A DNA stretch of 64,000 bases from Lachnospiraceae bacterium (lineage in GTDB: Bacteria > Bacillota > Clostridia > Lachnospirales > Lachnospiraceae). A program made the translations under genes and the position numbers. Position 1 is the stretch's first letter. Every line of letters starts with the position of its first letter. Below, piece by piece: positions 55,658-64,000 of the stretch. Below the pieces are notes generated by a model, which saw nothing but the letters and a program-made list of their open reading frames with translations, did not search any database and was not told where the DNA came from. The stretch lies in contig SVDH01000002.1 of assembly GCA_015057865.1 (NCBI GenBank), positions 62,001 to 126,000 of the forward strand. The letters are read 5' to 3'.

Positions 55658-55682
55658 GAAATCAAATGAAAGTCTTTATAAT
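55654..55682 (+). promoter_or_regulatory. cysK promoter
   Basis: TTGAGA, 17 bases, TATAAT, overlapping the metY stop. No ACCYATTGAC motif here. Confidence 0.65.
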
Positions 55683-55748
55683 AGAAAAGGTTTTGTTGGA
55701 TCTGAAAATAAGTAATAATAGAGAAATAATTTGAAAGGATATGTGAAA

Positions 55749-56681
55749 ATGGCAAACATTTATAAAGGAGCGGTTGGGCTCATCGGGAATACTCCTCTGG
55801 TAGAAGTTACAAACATTGAAAAAGAGCTTGGACTGGAAGCAACCATTCTGGTCAAACTGGAATATTTTAATCCGGCCGGAAGCGTAAAAGACAGAATCGC
55901 GAAGGCGATGATCGATGACGCGGAAGAAAAAGGAATTCTGAAAGAAGGATCTGTTATCATTGAGCCGACTTCGGGCAATACCGGCATCGGTCTGGCAGCG
56001 ATCGCCGCGGCGAAAGGTTATCGGATCATTCTGACAATGCCGGAGACCATGAGCGTAGAAAGAAGAAATATCTTAAAAGCATATGGTGCCGAGATCGTGC
56101 TGACGGAAGGCGCAAAAGGCATGAAGGGCGCGATCGCAAAGGCGGAAGAGCTGGCAGCCGAAATCCCGAACAGCTTTATCCCGGGACAGTTTATCAACCC
56201 GGCAAACCCGGCGATCCATAAAGCAACGACCGGCCCGGAGATCTGGAATGATACGGACGGTAAAGTCGACATTTTCATTGCCGGCGTTGGAACGGGCGGC
56301 ACAGTAACCGGTACCGGTGAATACTTAAAAGAGCAGAACCCGGATATTAAAGTCGTGGCGTTAGAACCGGCAGATTCACCGGTACTCTCTGAAGGAAAAG
56401 CAGGTGCGCATAAGATTCAGGGAATCGGTGCCGGATTCGTACCGGAAGTATTAAATACGAAAATATATGACGAAGTTTATAAAGCTGAGAGCGAGGATGC
56501 GTTTACGGCAGCCAGACTTCTGGCGACCAAGGAAGGCATTTCTGTAGGCATCTCATCCGGTGCGGCATTGTATGGTGCGATCGAGCTGGCAAAGCGCCCG
56601 GAGAACAAAGGAAAAGTGATTGTAGCACTGCTTCCGGACAGTGGTGACAGATACTATTCCACCCCCCTGTTCTTAGATTGA
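55749..56681 (+). CDS. cysK: Cysteine synthase A
   Basis: A 310-residue PLP enzyme making cysteine from O-acetylserine and sulfide. [22 protein letters not shown] (PLP Lys), [11 protein letters not shown] and [12 protein letters not shown] are complete. The ATG at 55749 is preferred; a TTG at 55731 lies within its ribosome site. It completes sulfate-to-cysteine assimilation with the importer at 0.5-4.3 kb. Confidence 0.96.
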   Translation: MANIYKGAVGLIGNTPLVEVTNIEKELGLEATILVKLEYFNPAGSVKDRIAKAMIDDAEEKGILKEGSVIIEPTSGNTGIGLAAIAAAKGYRIILTMPETMSVERRNILKAYGAEIVLTEGAKGMKGAIAKAEELAAEIPNSFIPGQFINPANPAIHKATTGPEIWNDTDGKVDIFIAGVGTGGTVTGTGEYLKEQNPDIKVVALEPADSPVLSEGKAGAHKIQGIGAGFVPEVLNTKIYDEVYKAESEDAFTAARLLATKEGISVGISSGAALYGAIELAKRPENKGKVIVALLPDSGDRYYSTPLFLD

Positions 56682-56714
56682 TCATGAAACCATTTCTTCT
56701 GTTACCATGAGTGA

Positions 56715-56746
56715 GCAGGTCCTGTGAACGCAGGACCTGCTTTTTG
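56715..56746 (+). terminator. Terminator after cysK
   Basis: GCAGGTCCTG/CAGGACCTGC stem (56715-56724 with 56731-56740) followed by five T residues. Confidence 0.9.
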
Positions 56747-56777
56747 TTTTTTCGTGATTATGACGATACGCTCAGAG

Positions 56778-56805
56778 TTGTTTTTTGACAGGAAACACGT
56801 ATAAT
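56778..56805 (+). promoter_or_regulatory. Promoter of second rrf2 gene
   Basis: TTGTTT, 16 bases, TATAAT. The transcript could continue into the TIR gene, since no other promoter is obvious in the 46-base gap that follows rrf2. Confidence 0.5.
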
Positions 56806-56857
56806 GAACATATAAGTATACGGAAGAAGTAGGCTTTTACATAAAAAAGGAGTGGCT

Positions 56858-57292
56858 ATGAAAATATCAACACGCGGACGTTATGCCCTTAGAATGATGA
56901 TTGATCTCGCAGAGCATGACGGAGAAGAATTTATTGCGTTAAAAGAGATCACAAAAAGACAGGGAATCTCCAAGAAGTATATGGAGCAGATCATACCGCT
57001 TTTGAACCAGGCACATCTTTTACGGACTGCAAAAGGGCAAAAGGGCGGATATAAGCTTGCGCGTCATCCTTCTGAGATCACAATCGCGGAAATCGTTTCT
57101 TGCGCGGAAGGCGGCCTGAATGTGATCGACTGCCTTGAGGATGAAGAGAACCAGTGTCCGAGAGCGTCCTATTGCAGGACACTGCCGATCTGGGAGGGCC
57201 TGCGGGATCTGATCATTGACTATCTTTCAGGGATCACATTGCAGGATGTTTTGGATCAGAATGCGGCAGAGATCGGGATGTATATGATCTAG
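56858..57292 (+). CDS. Second Rrf2-family regulator
   Basis: A 144-residue relative of the protein at 51513. MKISTRGRYALRMMIDLAEHD, ISKKYMEQIIPLLNQAHLLR and Cys-x7-Cys-x5-Cys in DCLEDEENQCPRASYC are seen. GGAG is 5 bases before the ATG. Just after cysK it could be CymR-like; just before the TIR cassette it could also be its regulator. Confidence 0.87.
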   Translation: MKISTRGRYALRMMIDLAEHDGEEFIALKEITKRQGISKKYMEQIIPLLNQAHLLRTAKGQKGGYKLARHPSEITIAEIVSCAEGGLNVIDCLEDEENQCPRASYCRTLPIWEGLRDLIIDYLSGITLQDVLDQNAAEIGMYMI

Positions 57293-57338
57293 GCTATAAG
57301 ACATCTTTTTGAGCTTTCATTTTTTTAAGAGGATTGAT

Positions 57339-58604
57339 ATGGACTACAATCTTGATTATCAGATATTTGTCAGTTACCGCCGCGAAGGCGGGGAAAGTCT
57401 GGCGGCACTTTTGTATGAGCGGCTTACCCGTATGGGATACCGTGTCTTTTATGATGTGGAATCCCTGCGCTCCGGAGACTTCAATGAAAAGCTTTTAGGT
57501 GTGATCGAAAAGTGTGAGGATGTCCTTGTGGTTTTGCCGCCGAACGGACTGGACCGCTGTATCGGGGATCCGGAAGATTGGGTGCGCAGAGAGATTGAGC
57601 ATGCGATGCAATGCGGGAAAAACATCATCCCGGTGTTGATGCGCAATTTTGTCTTTCCGGAGGATCTGCCGGAAAGCATGGCGATGCTGCCCCGGTATAA
57701 TGGTGTGTCTGCAAACATGGAGTATTTTGATGCGGTGCTGACGAAAATGGCCGATCAAATGCTGCAAAGCAAGGTAGAATATCCATCTGACAGAGATTAT
57801 GTAGAGGAAGTGGAACGAAAAAGCCAGGAGGGTTCCCAGGCGGCGACCAACGAACTGGCACTGATCTATGAGCAGGGCATGTATTCCGAACCGCAGAATC
57901 TGGCAAAAGCTTATTCTTTGTATGAGAAAGCATTCGAAGGCGGCTATCTGCATGCGGGATACAATCTTGGAGACATTTTTGAGCGATGCGCAAAAGATCT
58001 GACTTTGATCACAGAATATGGACTGGATACGGAAGGCAGAAAAGAACCGGAAGAGATCAGGCAGTTTTTTCTTGCAAAGGCACGGGAATATTATGAGAAG
58101 ACAGCAACTGCAGAGCTGGCACCGGCACAGTATCGTCTGGGGAATCTCAGGGAAAATGACGGAGATTATGAAGCGGCAATACAGGAATATGAGAAAGCCG
58201 CCCAAAAGAATTATCTGCCCGCTCTGAATGCGCTTGGCTGGATTTATCACAACGGATTCGGCGGAATTGAAGCAGACAGAGAAAAGGCAAAATATTATTA
58301 CAAAAGAGCAAAAGACAAGAAGTATCCTGCAGCCATCTATAATTATGCAATGTTGATCAGATCCGAGGAAGATAAAGAAGAAGAGGCAGAGAAGCTGCTC
58401 AGACAGGTTGCCTATGGCGAAGATGCGATCCCGCTTGCGACCTATGCACTCGGATGGATCTACGAAGAAAAAAAGGAACTTAGAAATGCGATCGTCTGTT
58501 ATGAGCAGGCATTTGCACACGGGGTCAGAGAAGCCGGCGTTTCTCTGGAACGATGCAGAAACACGATCTGGGATTTAGAGGACAAAGCGGATGCAGGCGA
58601 TTGA
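57339..58604 (+). CDS. TIR-domain protein with Sel1-like repeats
   Basis: A 421-residue soluble protein. Residues 6-140 form a TIR domain: QIFVSYRREGGESLA, GYRVFYDVESLRSGDF (BB-loop) and DWVRREIEHAM, where E85 matches the catalytic Glu of TIR NADases. Residues 150-415 are Sel1/TPR-type helical repeats such as AYSLYEKAFEGGYLHAGYNLG and ALGWIYHNGFGG, which bind partners. AGAGGA precedes the ATG. Its end overlaps the STAND gene by 14 bases, so they are co-translated. Confidence 0.88.
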   Translation: MDYNLDYQIFVSYRREGGESLAALLYERLTRMGYRVFYDVESLRSGDFNEKLLGVIEKCEDVLVVLPPNGLDRCIGDPEDWVRREIEHAMQCGKNIIPVLMRNFVFPEDLPESMAMLPRYNGVSANMEYFDAVLTKMADQMLQSKVEYPSDRDYVEEVERKSQEGSQAATNELALIYEQGMYSEPQNLAKAYSLYEKAFEGGYLHAGYNLGDIFERCAKDLTLITEYGLDTEGRKEPEEIRQFFLAKAREYYEKTATAELAPAQYRLGNLRENDGDYEAAIQEYEKAAQKNYLPALNALGWIYHNGFGGIEADREKAKYYYKRAKDKKYPAAIYNYAMLIRSEEDKEEEAEKLLRQVAYGEDAIPLATYALGWIYEEKKELRNAIVCYEQAFAHGVREAGVSLERCRNTIWDLEDKADAGD

Positions 58605-60849
58605 AAAAAAGAAAGTACAGGCAAAAAAGAAGACGGGATACAATGTATATGGAGTGAAGGATAAAACCTTTCGCATTCTGGCAGGACTCCTTGTCGGTGT
58701 GACAGCAGCATCTGTCTTAGATACCATGCTTCCATTTGTACCCCAGGGGCTGCGCCTGATCCCGGAGGCAGTGCTTGTGATCCTGGTAGTAGGTGTGCTT
58801 CTGTTGAAAAGTCGGGCGACAAAGAATCGGATCGAAGCCTATCGCAGGACGGAAGGGTTTTCGTTTCTGGGCTTGTATAACATCGCGGTTGTAAAGGACC
58901 TTGAAAGTGACGACATTCTTTCCCGCGAAGCAGAAGCTGCTTATATCAGGCAGACACTGGAGGATCTCGTTTTTCCGCAGAAAACGATTAAACAGGCGGT
59001 CTGTTTGACTGGAACATCAGGATGCGGAAAATCGACGATTCTGTCGTTTTTCAGAAAGATGTACGGGGATGATTATCTGATCTACGAAATGACCGATAAC
59101 TATCCGAATTTCAAAATGATCCTGGAAACACATCTTGGTGAAAATGTGAAAAACAGTCTGGAAGAAAAAGTCAGGAATAAGAAGGTCGTATTTATCCTGG
59201 ACCAGTTTGAACGCTACTTTTTTCTGGATGAACAAAAGAAGCGGGAAGTTCGTGACCTGATCATGCTCATTGCGCGTAAAAACACTGCGCTGATCCTGTC
59301 GATGCGCGAAGAGTATCTGGCAGATTTCATGAAGGAATTCAATGTCAACAACCTGAAGGCACTCGGAAGAGACCGTCAGAATGGGAATGAATCCGGCATT
59401 CTGAATGATCTGGTCAGCACGATCAAGGATTCGGACAAGAATTATTTTATCCTGTCGGATAAGAGCCAGGAGAAGGCGGCGGATGAGTGGAATGGTGGTT
59501 TGATCAAGACCAACCAGCACATTCATTTAGAACATATCGGTGCAGCATTTGAAGATGCAGTACTTGAGCAGGTCGGGAATACCATTTTTTATTGTGAAAA
59601 TCAGAATGATGCGCATACGCAGGAAAATGCTGAAGACCGTTTTGGTATGACAAAGCTGGAGCGCAAGTGTGAGCTGCAGCTTGGCGAAGACGGTAAACAC
59701 TATTATGAAAAGCACAAGACAGAGCCGTTGATCGAGCAGCAGATCTTCTATCATATGGCAGAGTATGAAAGAAAAAGAAAAAATGCTACGGATGAGATGC
59801 TCTTGGAAATGTACGATCTGGAAAGCTATGAGCTTTTAAACCAGTACTTTGACATACAACTGACGTCAACCGATGATTATTATAACGCGTCGCGGATTCT
59901 CTATCTTCTTTCGACGGCGCGGATGCACCAGGTGGTCATGAAGAAGACAGACCTGATTTTTGGGCTGAATCCTGATTACCTTTCGCCGGAAGGTCATAAG
60001 CAGCTGACAAAGGTCCTTGAGGAGCTTGTTGATCTGCAGCTGATCAGACAGACCGTGAAGGATTCGGATCTGGAATATGAGATCGCGCATGATTTTATCG
60101 CTCAGTCATACTTAAACTACAGCAGTTCGAATATCGACCGGAATGTCAGAGGTGCATTGGATATCTATCTTTCGGAATATCTTGATACCAGCAAGGCGGA
60201 AGGAATCCGGGCGAAACGGGAATTCTTTAAGAGAGTGCATCAGTCAGGCTTTTACCGCAATCTGACGATCACGTTTGCGATCCTGGCAGTGATCGCGTAT
60301 GCATTTGTCAATCTGGGATACAATCCCTGGACACATGGGCTGAGCGCCTGGAATGCATACGGCGATGTCAGAAGTCTGTTCCCGCTGTTCGGAACCGAGA
60401 TGAGTTTGATCTACCTCTTCTGCATGTACAATAAAGTATTCCGGTTTTGCCGCGGCAAAAAAGAAAAGGGATGTAAGATCACCTATGTGATCATCATGTT
60501 CGGAACGCTGATCACGATGTTTGCATATCCGCATAACATGCTGTGTATTGGCGCGTTCCTTGCAGTGATGGGATTTTTCGGTGCATTTCTTCTGGATGGT
60601 ACCTATCAGCGCGCGAGCCGGATGGAACTGCGCAATTACGGGTTGAAATGTGCACTGATGGGGATTGCATTTATCTTTTTCCATCTGGTGATCTGGGCGT
60701 TTAACCCGGTGATCCCGCGGTATCTGATCGTGGTGGAAATGATCATGACCTGCATCCTGATCGGATATGCGTTTATGGCACATATGACCAGAGAGAATCT
60801 GTACGGCAGACTGATGGACGCGTCGAGCGAGCGTACCCTGCAGGAGTAA
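58591..60849 (+). CDS. Membrane STAND-like NTPase
   Basis: A 752-residue protein. Two helices (27-47 and 54-72) precede a P-loop NTPase: Walker A GTSGCGKS (141-148), Walker B VVFILDQFERYF (199-210) and LSMREEY near 236-242. The DQFE form is typical of nSTAND NTPases. A winged-helix-like segment ends in EYEIAHDFIAQSYL. The C-terminal 170 residues hold about six membrane helices. It probably acts as the sensor or switch between the TIR protein and the channel-like protein (inference). Confidence 0.8.
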   Translation: MQAIEKKKVQAKKKTGYNVYGVKDKTFRILAGLLVGVTAASVLDTMLPFVPQGLRLIPEAVLVILVVGVLLLKSRATKNRIEAYRRTEGFSFLGLYNIAVVKDLESDDILSREAEAAYIRQTLEDLVFPQKTIKQAVCLTGTSGCGKSTILSFFRKMYGDDYLIYEMTDNYPNFKMILETHLGENVKNSLEEKVRNKKVVFILDQFERYFFLDEQKKREVRDLIMLIARKNTALILSMREEYLADFMKEFNVNNLKALGRDRQNGNESGILNDLVSTIKDSDKNYFILSDKSQEKAADEWNGGLIKTNQHIHLEHIGAAFEDAVLEQVGNTIFYCENQNDAHTQENAEDRFGMTKLERKCELQLGEDGKHYYEKHKTEPLIEQQIFYHMAEYERKRKNATDEMLLEMYDLESYELLNQYFDIQLTSTDDYYNASRILYLLSTARMHQVVMKKTDLIFGLNPDYLSPEGHKQLTKVLEELVDLQLIRQTVKDSDLEYEIAHDFIAQSYLNYSSSNIDRNVRGALDIYLSEYLDTSKAEGIRAKREFFKRVHQSGFYRNLTITFAILAVIAYAFVNLGYNPWTHGLSAWNAYGDVRSLFPLFGTEMSLIYLFCMYNKVFRFCRGKKEKGCKITYVIIMFGTLITMFAYPHNMLCIGAFLAVMGFFGAFLLDGTYQRASRMELRNYGLKCALMGIAFIFFHLVIWAFNPVIPRYLIVVEMIMTCILIGYAFMAHMTRENLYGRLMDASSERTLQE

Positions 60850-60867
60850 GTTCAGGAGAAAACAGAT

Positions 60868-62274
60868 ATGGCTGAGATATTTAAACAGGTGATCAAACGG
60901 TTTTTCTGGGTACCTTTTGTGCTTGGCATGATCGGATACTTCGGACTTTCGCATATGGGGTTCTGGGAATCGGTCTATGCGTCCGGTGCCCTGTATTTTG
61001 TAAACCCTGTCACGGATAACAGTAATATTGTGATCCTGCTGGCAAAGATCACGGCGGTGATCGTCACAACGAGTGTCCTGATCGTCATCTTAAGCACGAT
61101 CGCAACGGCGATCGATCGGTTTTTTGTCCGCAGGCATAAAGATTCAACAGCAGTCTACAGTGATACAGAAGAAGGAATGCGTCTTGCGAAATCGCTGCGG
61201 CATGGATATTTTGCGCCCGGGAAAAAGGCGGAAAAGACAGAAAACCACATCATCATGTATCAGGATGATCTGCAGAACATCAGACTGTATTCGGACCAGA
61301 AGGATGCTTTTTCCCAAAAGCCTGTTTTTATTTTATTAAATGAGATCGATCCCTTTTTGCTGGAGGCAAGCGGAAATGTGCATTTTTTCAATGTATTTGA
61401 TCTGACGGCAAGAAAATATTGGAGGGACCAAAATCTGTTTGAGGAGACAGAGAACGCAGAACCGGTACAGATTGCGATCATTGGGTATGAAAAAGTCGGA
61501 CAGGCGATTTTTCGTTATGCATTTCTGAACAATATTTACCGTCTGGACCAGAAGATCGAATATCATGTATGGGGATGTGATATTGTACAGAAAGAGTTTC
61601 TGAAAGGTCTGAAGTTTGAGAATCAGGACAGTGTGATCATTCATGAAGAGGATTGCAGAGATTCTCTGGATCTGATCGCCGGAATGGCCCGTGTGATCTT
61701 AACAAAAGAGCCGTATATTGAATTGCTTCAGGAGATTCTCTACCGGAACCCCGACGGCAAGGTTCACTGCTGGAGCCCGCAGCCAATGGAGCTGGATCAG
61801 ATCTATGCAGGAAACGCTGTTGTGGTGTTTGGCATGCTGGATGAGATCCTGACAGAGGATCAGATCAAAAGAGAAGCGATTTATCGAAAAGCCAAGCTGT
61901 TTAACTATGATTATGCGCTTCGGTATAAAAACAGACATGCCACGCCCGGATATGAGCAGGAAATGGAAGATGCATGGGTTGCGTTGGATGGATTCAAGAA
62001 GGGATCGAATATTGCAAGAGCAGATCATTACTGGATTGAGAAGCGTCTTTCGGAATGCGGGGCAAGCGAACCTGTTTTATGGGAACTCGAGCATATCCGC
62101 TGGTGCCGTTTTCACTATATCAATCACTGGAAGTATGATCCGGTGCGTGACAATGCAAAACGCCGTCATCACCTTCTGATCCCGTATGCGGATCTGCCGC
62201 AGAATGAAAAAGAAAAAGACGGCATCTGGGATGCCGTTTTGAAAGGTGAGATTGAAAAACTGACGCAGGAATGA
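60868..62274 (+). CDS. Two-TM channel-like protein with RCK and RyR domains
   Basis: A 468-residue protein. Helix 1 (about 12-28), a re-entrant-like stretch (GFWESVYASGALYFVNPVT) and helix 2 (about 54-80) resemble a two-TM potassium channel pore, but the TxGYG filter is missing. Residues 198-300 look like a Rossmann RCK/TrkA-N domain (IAIIGYEKVGQAIF). Residues 400-455 match the ryanodine-receptor repeat: ELEHIRWCRFHYINHW, YDPVRDNAKRRHHLLIPY, LPQNEKEKD. RyR and RCK domains bind nucleotides or ligands in related proteins. Last gene of the cassette. Confidence 0.78.
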   Translation: MAEIFKQVIKRFFWVPFVLGMIGYFGLSHMGFWESVYASGALYFVNPVTDNSNIVILLAKITAVIVTTSVLIVILSTIATAIDRFFVRRHKDSTAVYSDTEEGMRLAKSLRHGYFAPGKKAEKTENHIIMYQDDLQNIRLYSDQKDAFSQKPVFILLNEIDPFLLEASGNVHFFNVFDLTARKYWRDQNLFEETENAEPVQIAIIGYEKVGQAIFRYAFLNNIYRLDQKIEYHVWGCDIVQKEFLKGLKFENQDSVIIHEEDCRDSLDLIAGMARVILTKEPYIELLQEILYRNPDGKVHCWSPQPMELDQIYAGNAVVVFGMLDEILTEDQIKREAIYRKAKLFNYDYALRYKNRHATPGYEQEMEDAWVALDGFKKGSNIARADHYWIEKRLSECGASEPVLWELEHIRWCRFHYINHWKYDPVRDNAKRRHHLLIPYADLPQNEKEKDGIWDAVLKGEIEKLTQE

Positions 62275-62298
62275 ACCTGAATAGCAACGCCTGTATGA

Positions 62299-63657
62299 CT
62301 ACGAAGCGGGTCTGTCTGTACCGCTGATTGTCTGTATATGTTTTCGCCAATGGACCATGGCGATGACAGAAAGGATCAGTGTCACTGCCTCTGCAGCCGG
62401 GAATGCCAGCCAGATGCCGGTCATCGCAAACAGCTTTGACAGGATAAATGCAAAAATAAGGATGGCGATCAGACCTCTTGAAAGGGATGTGACGAAAGAC
62501 CAGGTCGCTGCTTCTGTTGCACCCAGATAACCGCAGGCAACGATATTGACTGCAGCAAAAAGGTAGCCGATAAAATAGAGATGCATTCCGGCAACTGCCA
62601 GATTGGCCATAGCAGGGTTGTTTTCTGAGTTAAAGATTGCAACCAATGGACCTGCCAAGAGATTGGTTGCCAGGATCACAAGTACAGCAAGAACAAGACC
62701 GGTTATGATGGTAAGCCGTAAAAGACGGCCGACATCGCCGGTTCTTTTTTTGCCGTAATAGTATGAGAATAAAGGCTGTGAACCCTGGGAAAGACCATTG
62801 AAGATCGCATTTCCGACAAAGGCGATATTGGCGATCACACCGTAAGCTGCCACACCGACATTTCCGGTGATCGAAAGAATCAGGAAATTAAACGACAGAG
62901 TAGTGACACCCTGCGCCAGCTCACCGATCATAGCAGACACTCCAAGCTGACAGGAGCGGAACAGCCGGATCAAAGAAGGGCGTGTCCGAACAAAGCGGAT
63001 GGCGCTCTTTTTTGACAGGATATGGATCGCACAGATGATGATGCCGATGATCGGAGAGATTGCGGTCGCAAGTGCTGCGCCTCGCATTCCCATATGCAGC
63101 GGGAACATCAGGACATAGTCCATGACGATGTTAAAAAGACTGCTGACAAGCGTAGCAGTCATTGCGACTTTTGGTGCATTGTCATTTCTGACAAAGGCAT
63201 TCGCCACATAGTTCCACATGAAAAACGGCGTGAAGAGCATAAAGATTCTCGAATATGGCGCTGCCAGTGATGTGATCACCGCATCTGCGCCGAGAAGCAT
63301 GACAAGTCCCTTTGAAAAGAACAGTCCGACGAGCAGAAACGGAATGCTGAACAGCAGACAGAACAGGATGGCATTTGTAAAATAATGATCTGCCTCATCA
63401 TTTCCCTGTGCTTTAAAGATCCGGAAGCGGGTCGCAGAACCAACGGCGATCATATTGCCGATCGCAAAGATGATGCTGTAAACCGGCAGGACCAGATTGA
63501 GTGCCGTCAGACCATTCGCACCTTCTGCGACAGAAATAAAAAAAGTATCCGCCAGGATATATGCGGATATGCCGATCATTCCCAGGATGTTTGGGAACAC
63601 ATATGAAAAAAACGTACGTCCGAGAGAGGTATCCTTCCCGGCTGTCTGAGATGCCAT
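62299..63657 (-). CDS. MATE-family efflux transporter
   Basis: A 452-residue protein with twelve hydrophobic segments, cation-coupled drug or metabolite export. YVFPNILGMIGISAYILADTFF, AFVRNDNAPKVAMTATLVSSLFNIVMDY and GLSQGSQPLFSYYYGKKR are family blocks. Convergent with the RyR gene. Substrate unknown. Confidence 0.92.
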   Translation of the reverse strand: MASQTAGKDTSLGRTFFSYVFPNILGMIGISAYILADTFFISVAEGANGLTALNLVLPVYSIIFAIGNMIAVGSATRFRIFKAQGNDEADHYFTNAILFCLLFSIPFLLVGLFFSKGLVMLLGADAVITSLAAPYSRIFMLFTPFFMWNYVANAFVRNDNAPKVAMTATLVSSLFNIVMDYVLMFPLHMGMRGAALATAISPIIGIIICAIHILSKKSAIRFVRTRPSLIRLFRSCQLGVSAMIGELAQGVTTLSFNFLILSITGNVGVAAYGVIANIAFVGNAIFNGLSQGSQPLFSYYYGKKRTGDVGRLLRLTIITGLVLAVLVILATNLLAGPLVAIFNSENNPAMANLAVAGMHLYFIGYLFAAVNIVACGYLGATEAATWSFVTSLSRGLIAILIFAFILSKLFAMTGIWLAFPAAEAVTLILSVIAMVHWRKHIQTISGTDRPAS

Positions 63658-63693
63658 CGTTTCTTCGCTGCCTTTCTGCGTAAATCCAGATTA

Positions 63694-63722
63694 TTCTATC
63701 AACAGATATGCGATTCGTCAAT
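63694..63722 (-). promoter_or_regulatory. Promoter of the MATE gene
   Basis: TTGACG, 17 bases, TAGAAT on the minus strand. Confidence 0.7.
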
Positions 63723-63771
63723 TATGGGAATTTGTATTTGTTATGCCTATATCAGAATAGTTAAGGTTTAC

Positions 63772-63800
63772 TTGACAGCCAGATGAAAAGAGAGTATTCT
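63772..63800 (+). promoter_or_regulatory. bioB promoter
   Basis: TTGACA, exactly 17 bases, TATTCT, immediately upstream of the BirA-type operator. Confidence 0.75.
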
Positions 63801-63804
63801 TCTG

Positions 63805-63839
63805 ATTGTAAACCAGAACAGATGAGAGAGGTTAACAAT
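63805..63839 (+). promoter_or_regulatory. BirA-type biotin operator
   Basis: ATTGTAAACC, a 15-base spacer and GGTTAACAAT form the bipartite palindrome known for BirA repressors. It covers the expected transcription start, so bound biotinyl-AMP-BirA would block bioB transcription. The window encodes an HTH-bearing BirA at 37351. Confidence 0.85.
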
Positions 63840-63841
63840 TC

Positions 63842-64000
63842 GTGCGAGAACTGGCAAAACGTATTATAGAAGGATATCGACTTACTGAAAATGATGATTT
63901 AACGGTTTTTGAGACAGCACCGTTAGAAGAACTGTGTGAGGGCGCAGATCTGATCCGAAGGGCATTATGTGATAATAAGATCGATCTTTGTACCATTATC
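63842..64000 (+). CDS. bioB: Biotin synthase, N-terminal fragment
   Basis: 53 residues from a GTG, cut by the window end. LTENDDLTVFETAP, LCEGADLIRRALC and IDLCTII match the N-terminal pre-core of biotin synthases; the CxxxCxxC radical-SAM motif lies beyond the edge. The preceding biotin operator strongly supports the call. Confidence 0.78.
   Translation, partial: MRELAKRIIEGYRLTENDDLTVFETAPLEELCEGADLIRRALCDNKIDLCTII

Noticed and set aside
56785-56805. Perfect TTGACA near TATAAT before the second rrf2
   Set aside because: Spacing is only 9 bases; TTGTTT at 16 bases is the workable -35.
57495-58520. 341-codon minus-strand frame opposite the TIR gene
   Set aside because: Low-complexity Cys/Phe/Ile-rich translation, no ribosome site, mirrors a well-supported gene.
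1-64000. CRISPR arrays, tRNA/rRNA genes, insertion sequences, prophage
   Set aside because: No regular repeat-spacer pattern, cloverleaf, rRNA block, transposase or integrase motif was seen on either strand by eye.

Overview
The window looks like a chromosomal segment of an anaerobic Firmicute of the class Clostridia, most likely a Lachnospiraceae-type organism. The evidence is gene content and style: a gmk-holB-ricT-trmN6-rsmI run, CoA-transferase subunits, a tad-type pilus locus with DUF-like partners typical of this family, strong GGAGG ribosome binding sites, TTG/GTG starts and frequent ATGA or TTGA gene overlaps. No rRNA, tRNA, transposase, prophage or CRISPR array was seen. Species identity is inference.

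Layout. 1-4.4 kb (minus strand): the N-terminal part of an Orn/Lys/Arg decarboxylase-fold enzyme, then a sulfate ABC transporter sbp-cysT-cysW-cysA with two cre-like palindromes around its promoter. 4.5-14.3 kb (plus): gmk, holB, ricT, trmN6, rsmI, a SEC-C methionine aminopeptidase, a degenerate LCP protein, an LTA-synthase-like phosphoglycerol transferase and a sirtuin. 14.3-19.3 kb: a C39-like protease and a class II amidotransferase (minus), an ECF S-component behind a long leader, a zinc-ribbon protein, a repeat-rich intergenic region, and ctfA-ctfB (minus). 19.5-22 kb: a large membrane-anchored protein with a C39-like but residue-poor C terminus. 22.3-31.5 kb: a complete tad/Flp pilus operon including a 58-residue Flp pilin and two prepilin peptidases, ending in an FHA protein. 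31.6-33.4 kb: HIT protein, a rod-like structured RNA candidate, and murG. 33.5-43.4 kb: pgi, nfeD, SPFH, argF, birA, a small conserved gene, coaX, dusB, ttcA-like, then greA-lysS. 44-49.5 kb: glmS, then a promoter, a terminator hairpin and a clear glmS ribozyme placed upstream of a GlmU-C-like acyltransferase, nagB and glmM. 49.5-51.5 kb: CYTH, histidine phosphatase and ureohydrolase-fold genes. 51.5-57.3 kb: a sulfur/Fe-S block of rrf2, MOSC, nifS, iscU, metY, cysK and a second rrf2. 57.3-62.3 kb: a three-gene TIR-Sel1 / membrane STAND NTPase / channel-like RCK-RyR cassette. 62.3-64 kb: a MATE transporter, then a BirA-type operator and the start of bioB.

How the genes work together. The sulfate importer, cysK, metY, nifS/iscU and two Rrf2 regulators make sulfur assimilation and Fe-S assembly a theme; a recurring promoter motif ACCYATTGAC suggests a local Rrf2 regulon. 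The glmS-acyltransferase-nagB-glmM block covers fructose-6-P to N-acetylglucosamine-1-P, with the GlcN6P-sensing ribozyme on the downstream genes rather than on glmS. The birA gene at 37 kb and the palindromic operator before bioB at 63.8 kb form a probable regulator-target pair. The strongest candidate for an unusual biological system is the TIR / STAND / channel-RCK-RyR cassette at 57.3-62.3 kb, which looks like a nucleotide-signalling, membrane-acting conflict or stress system (inference).
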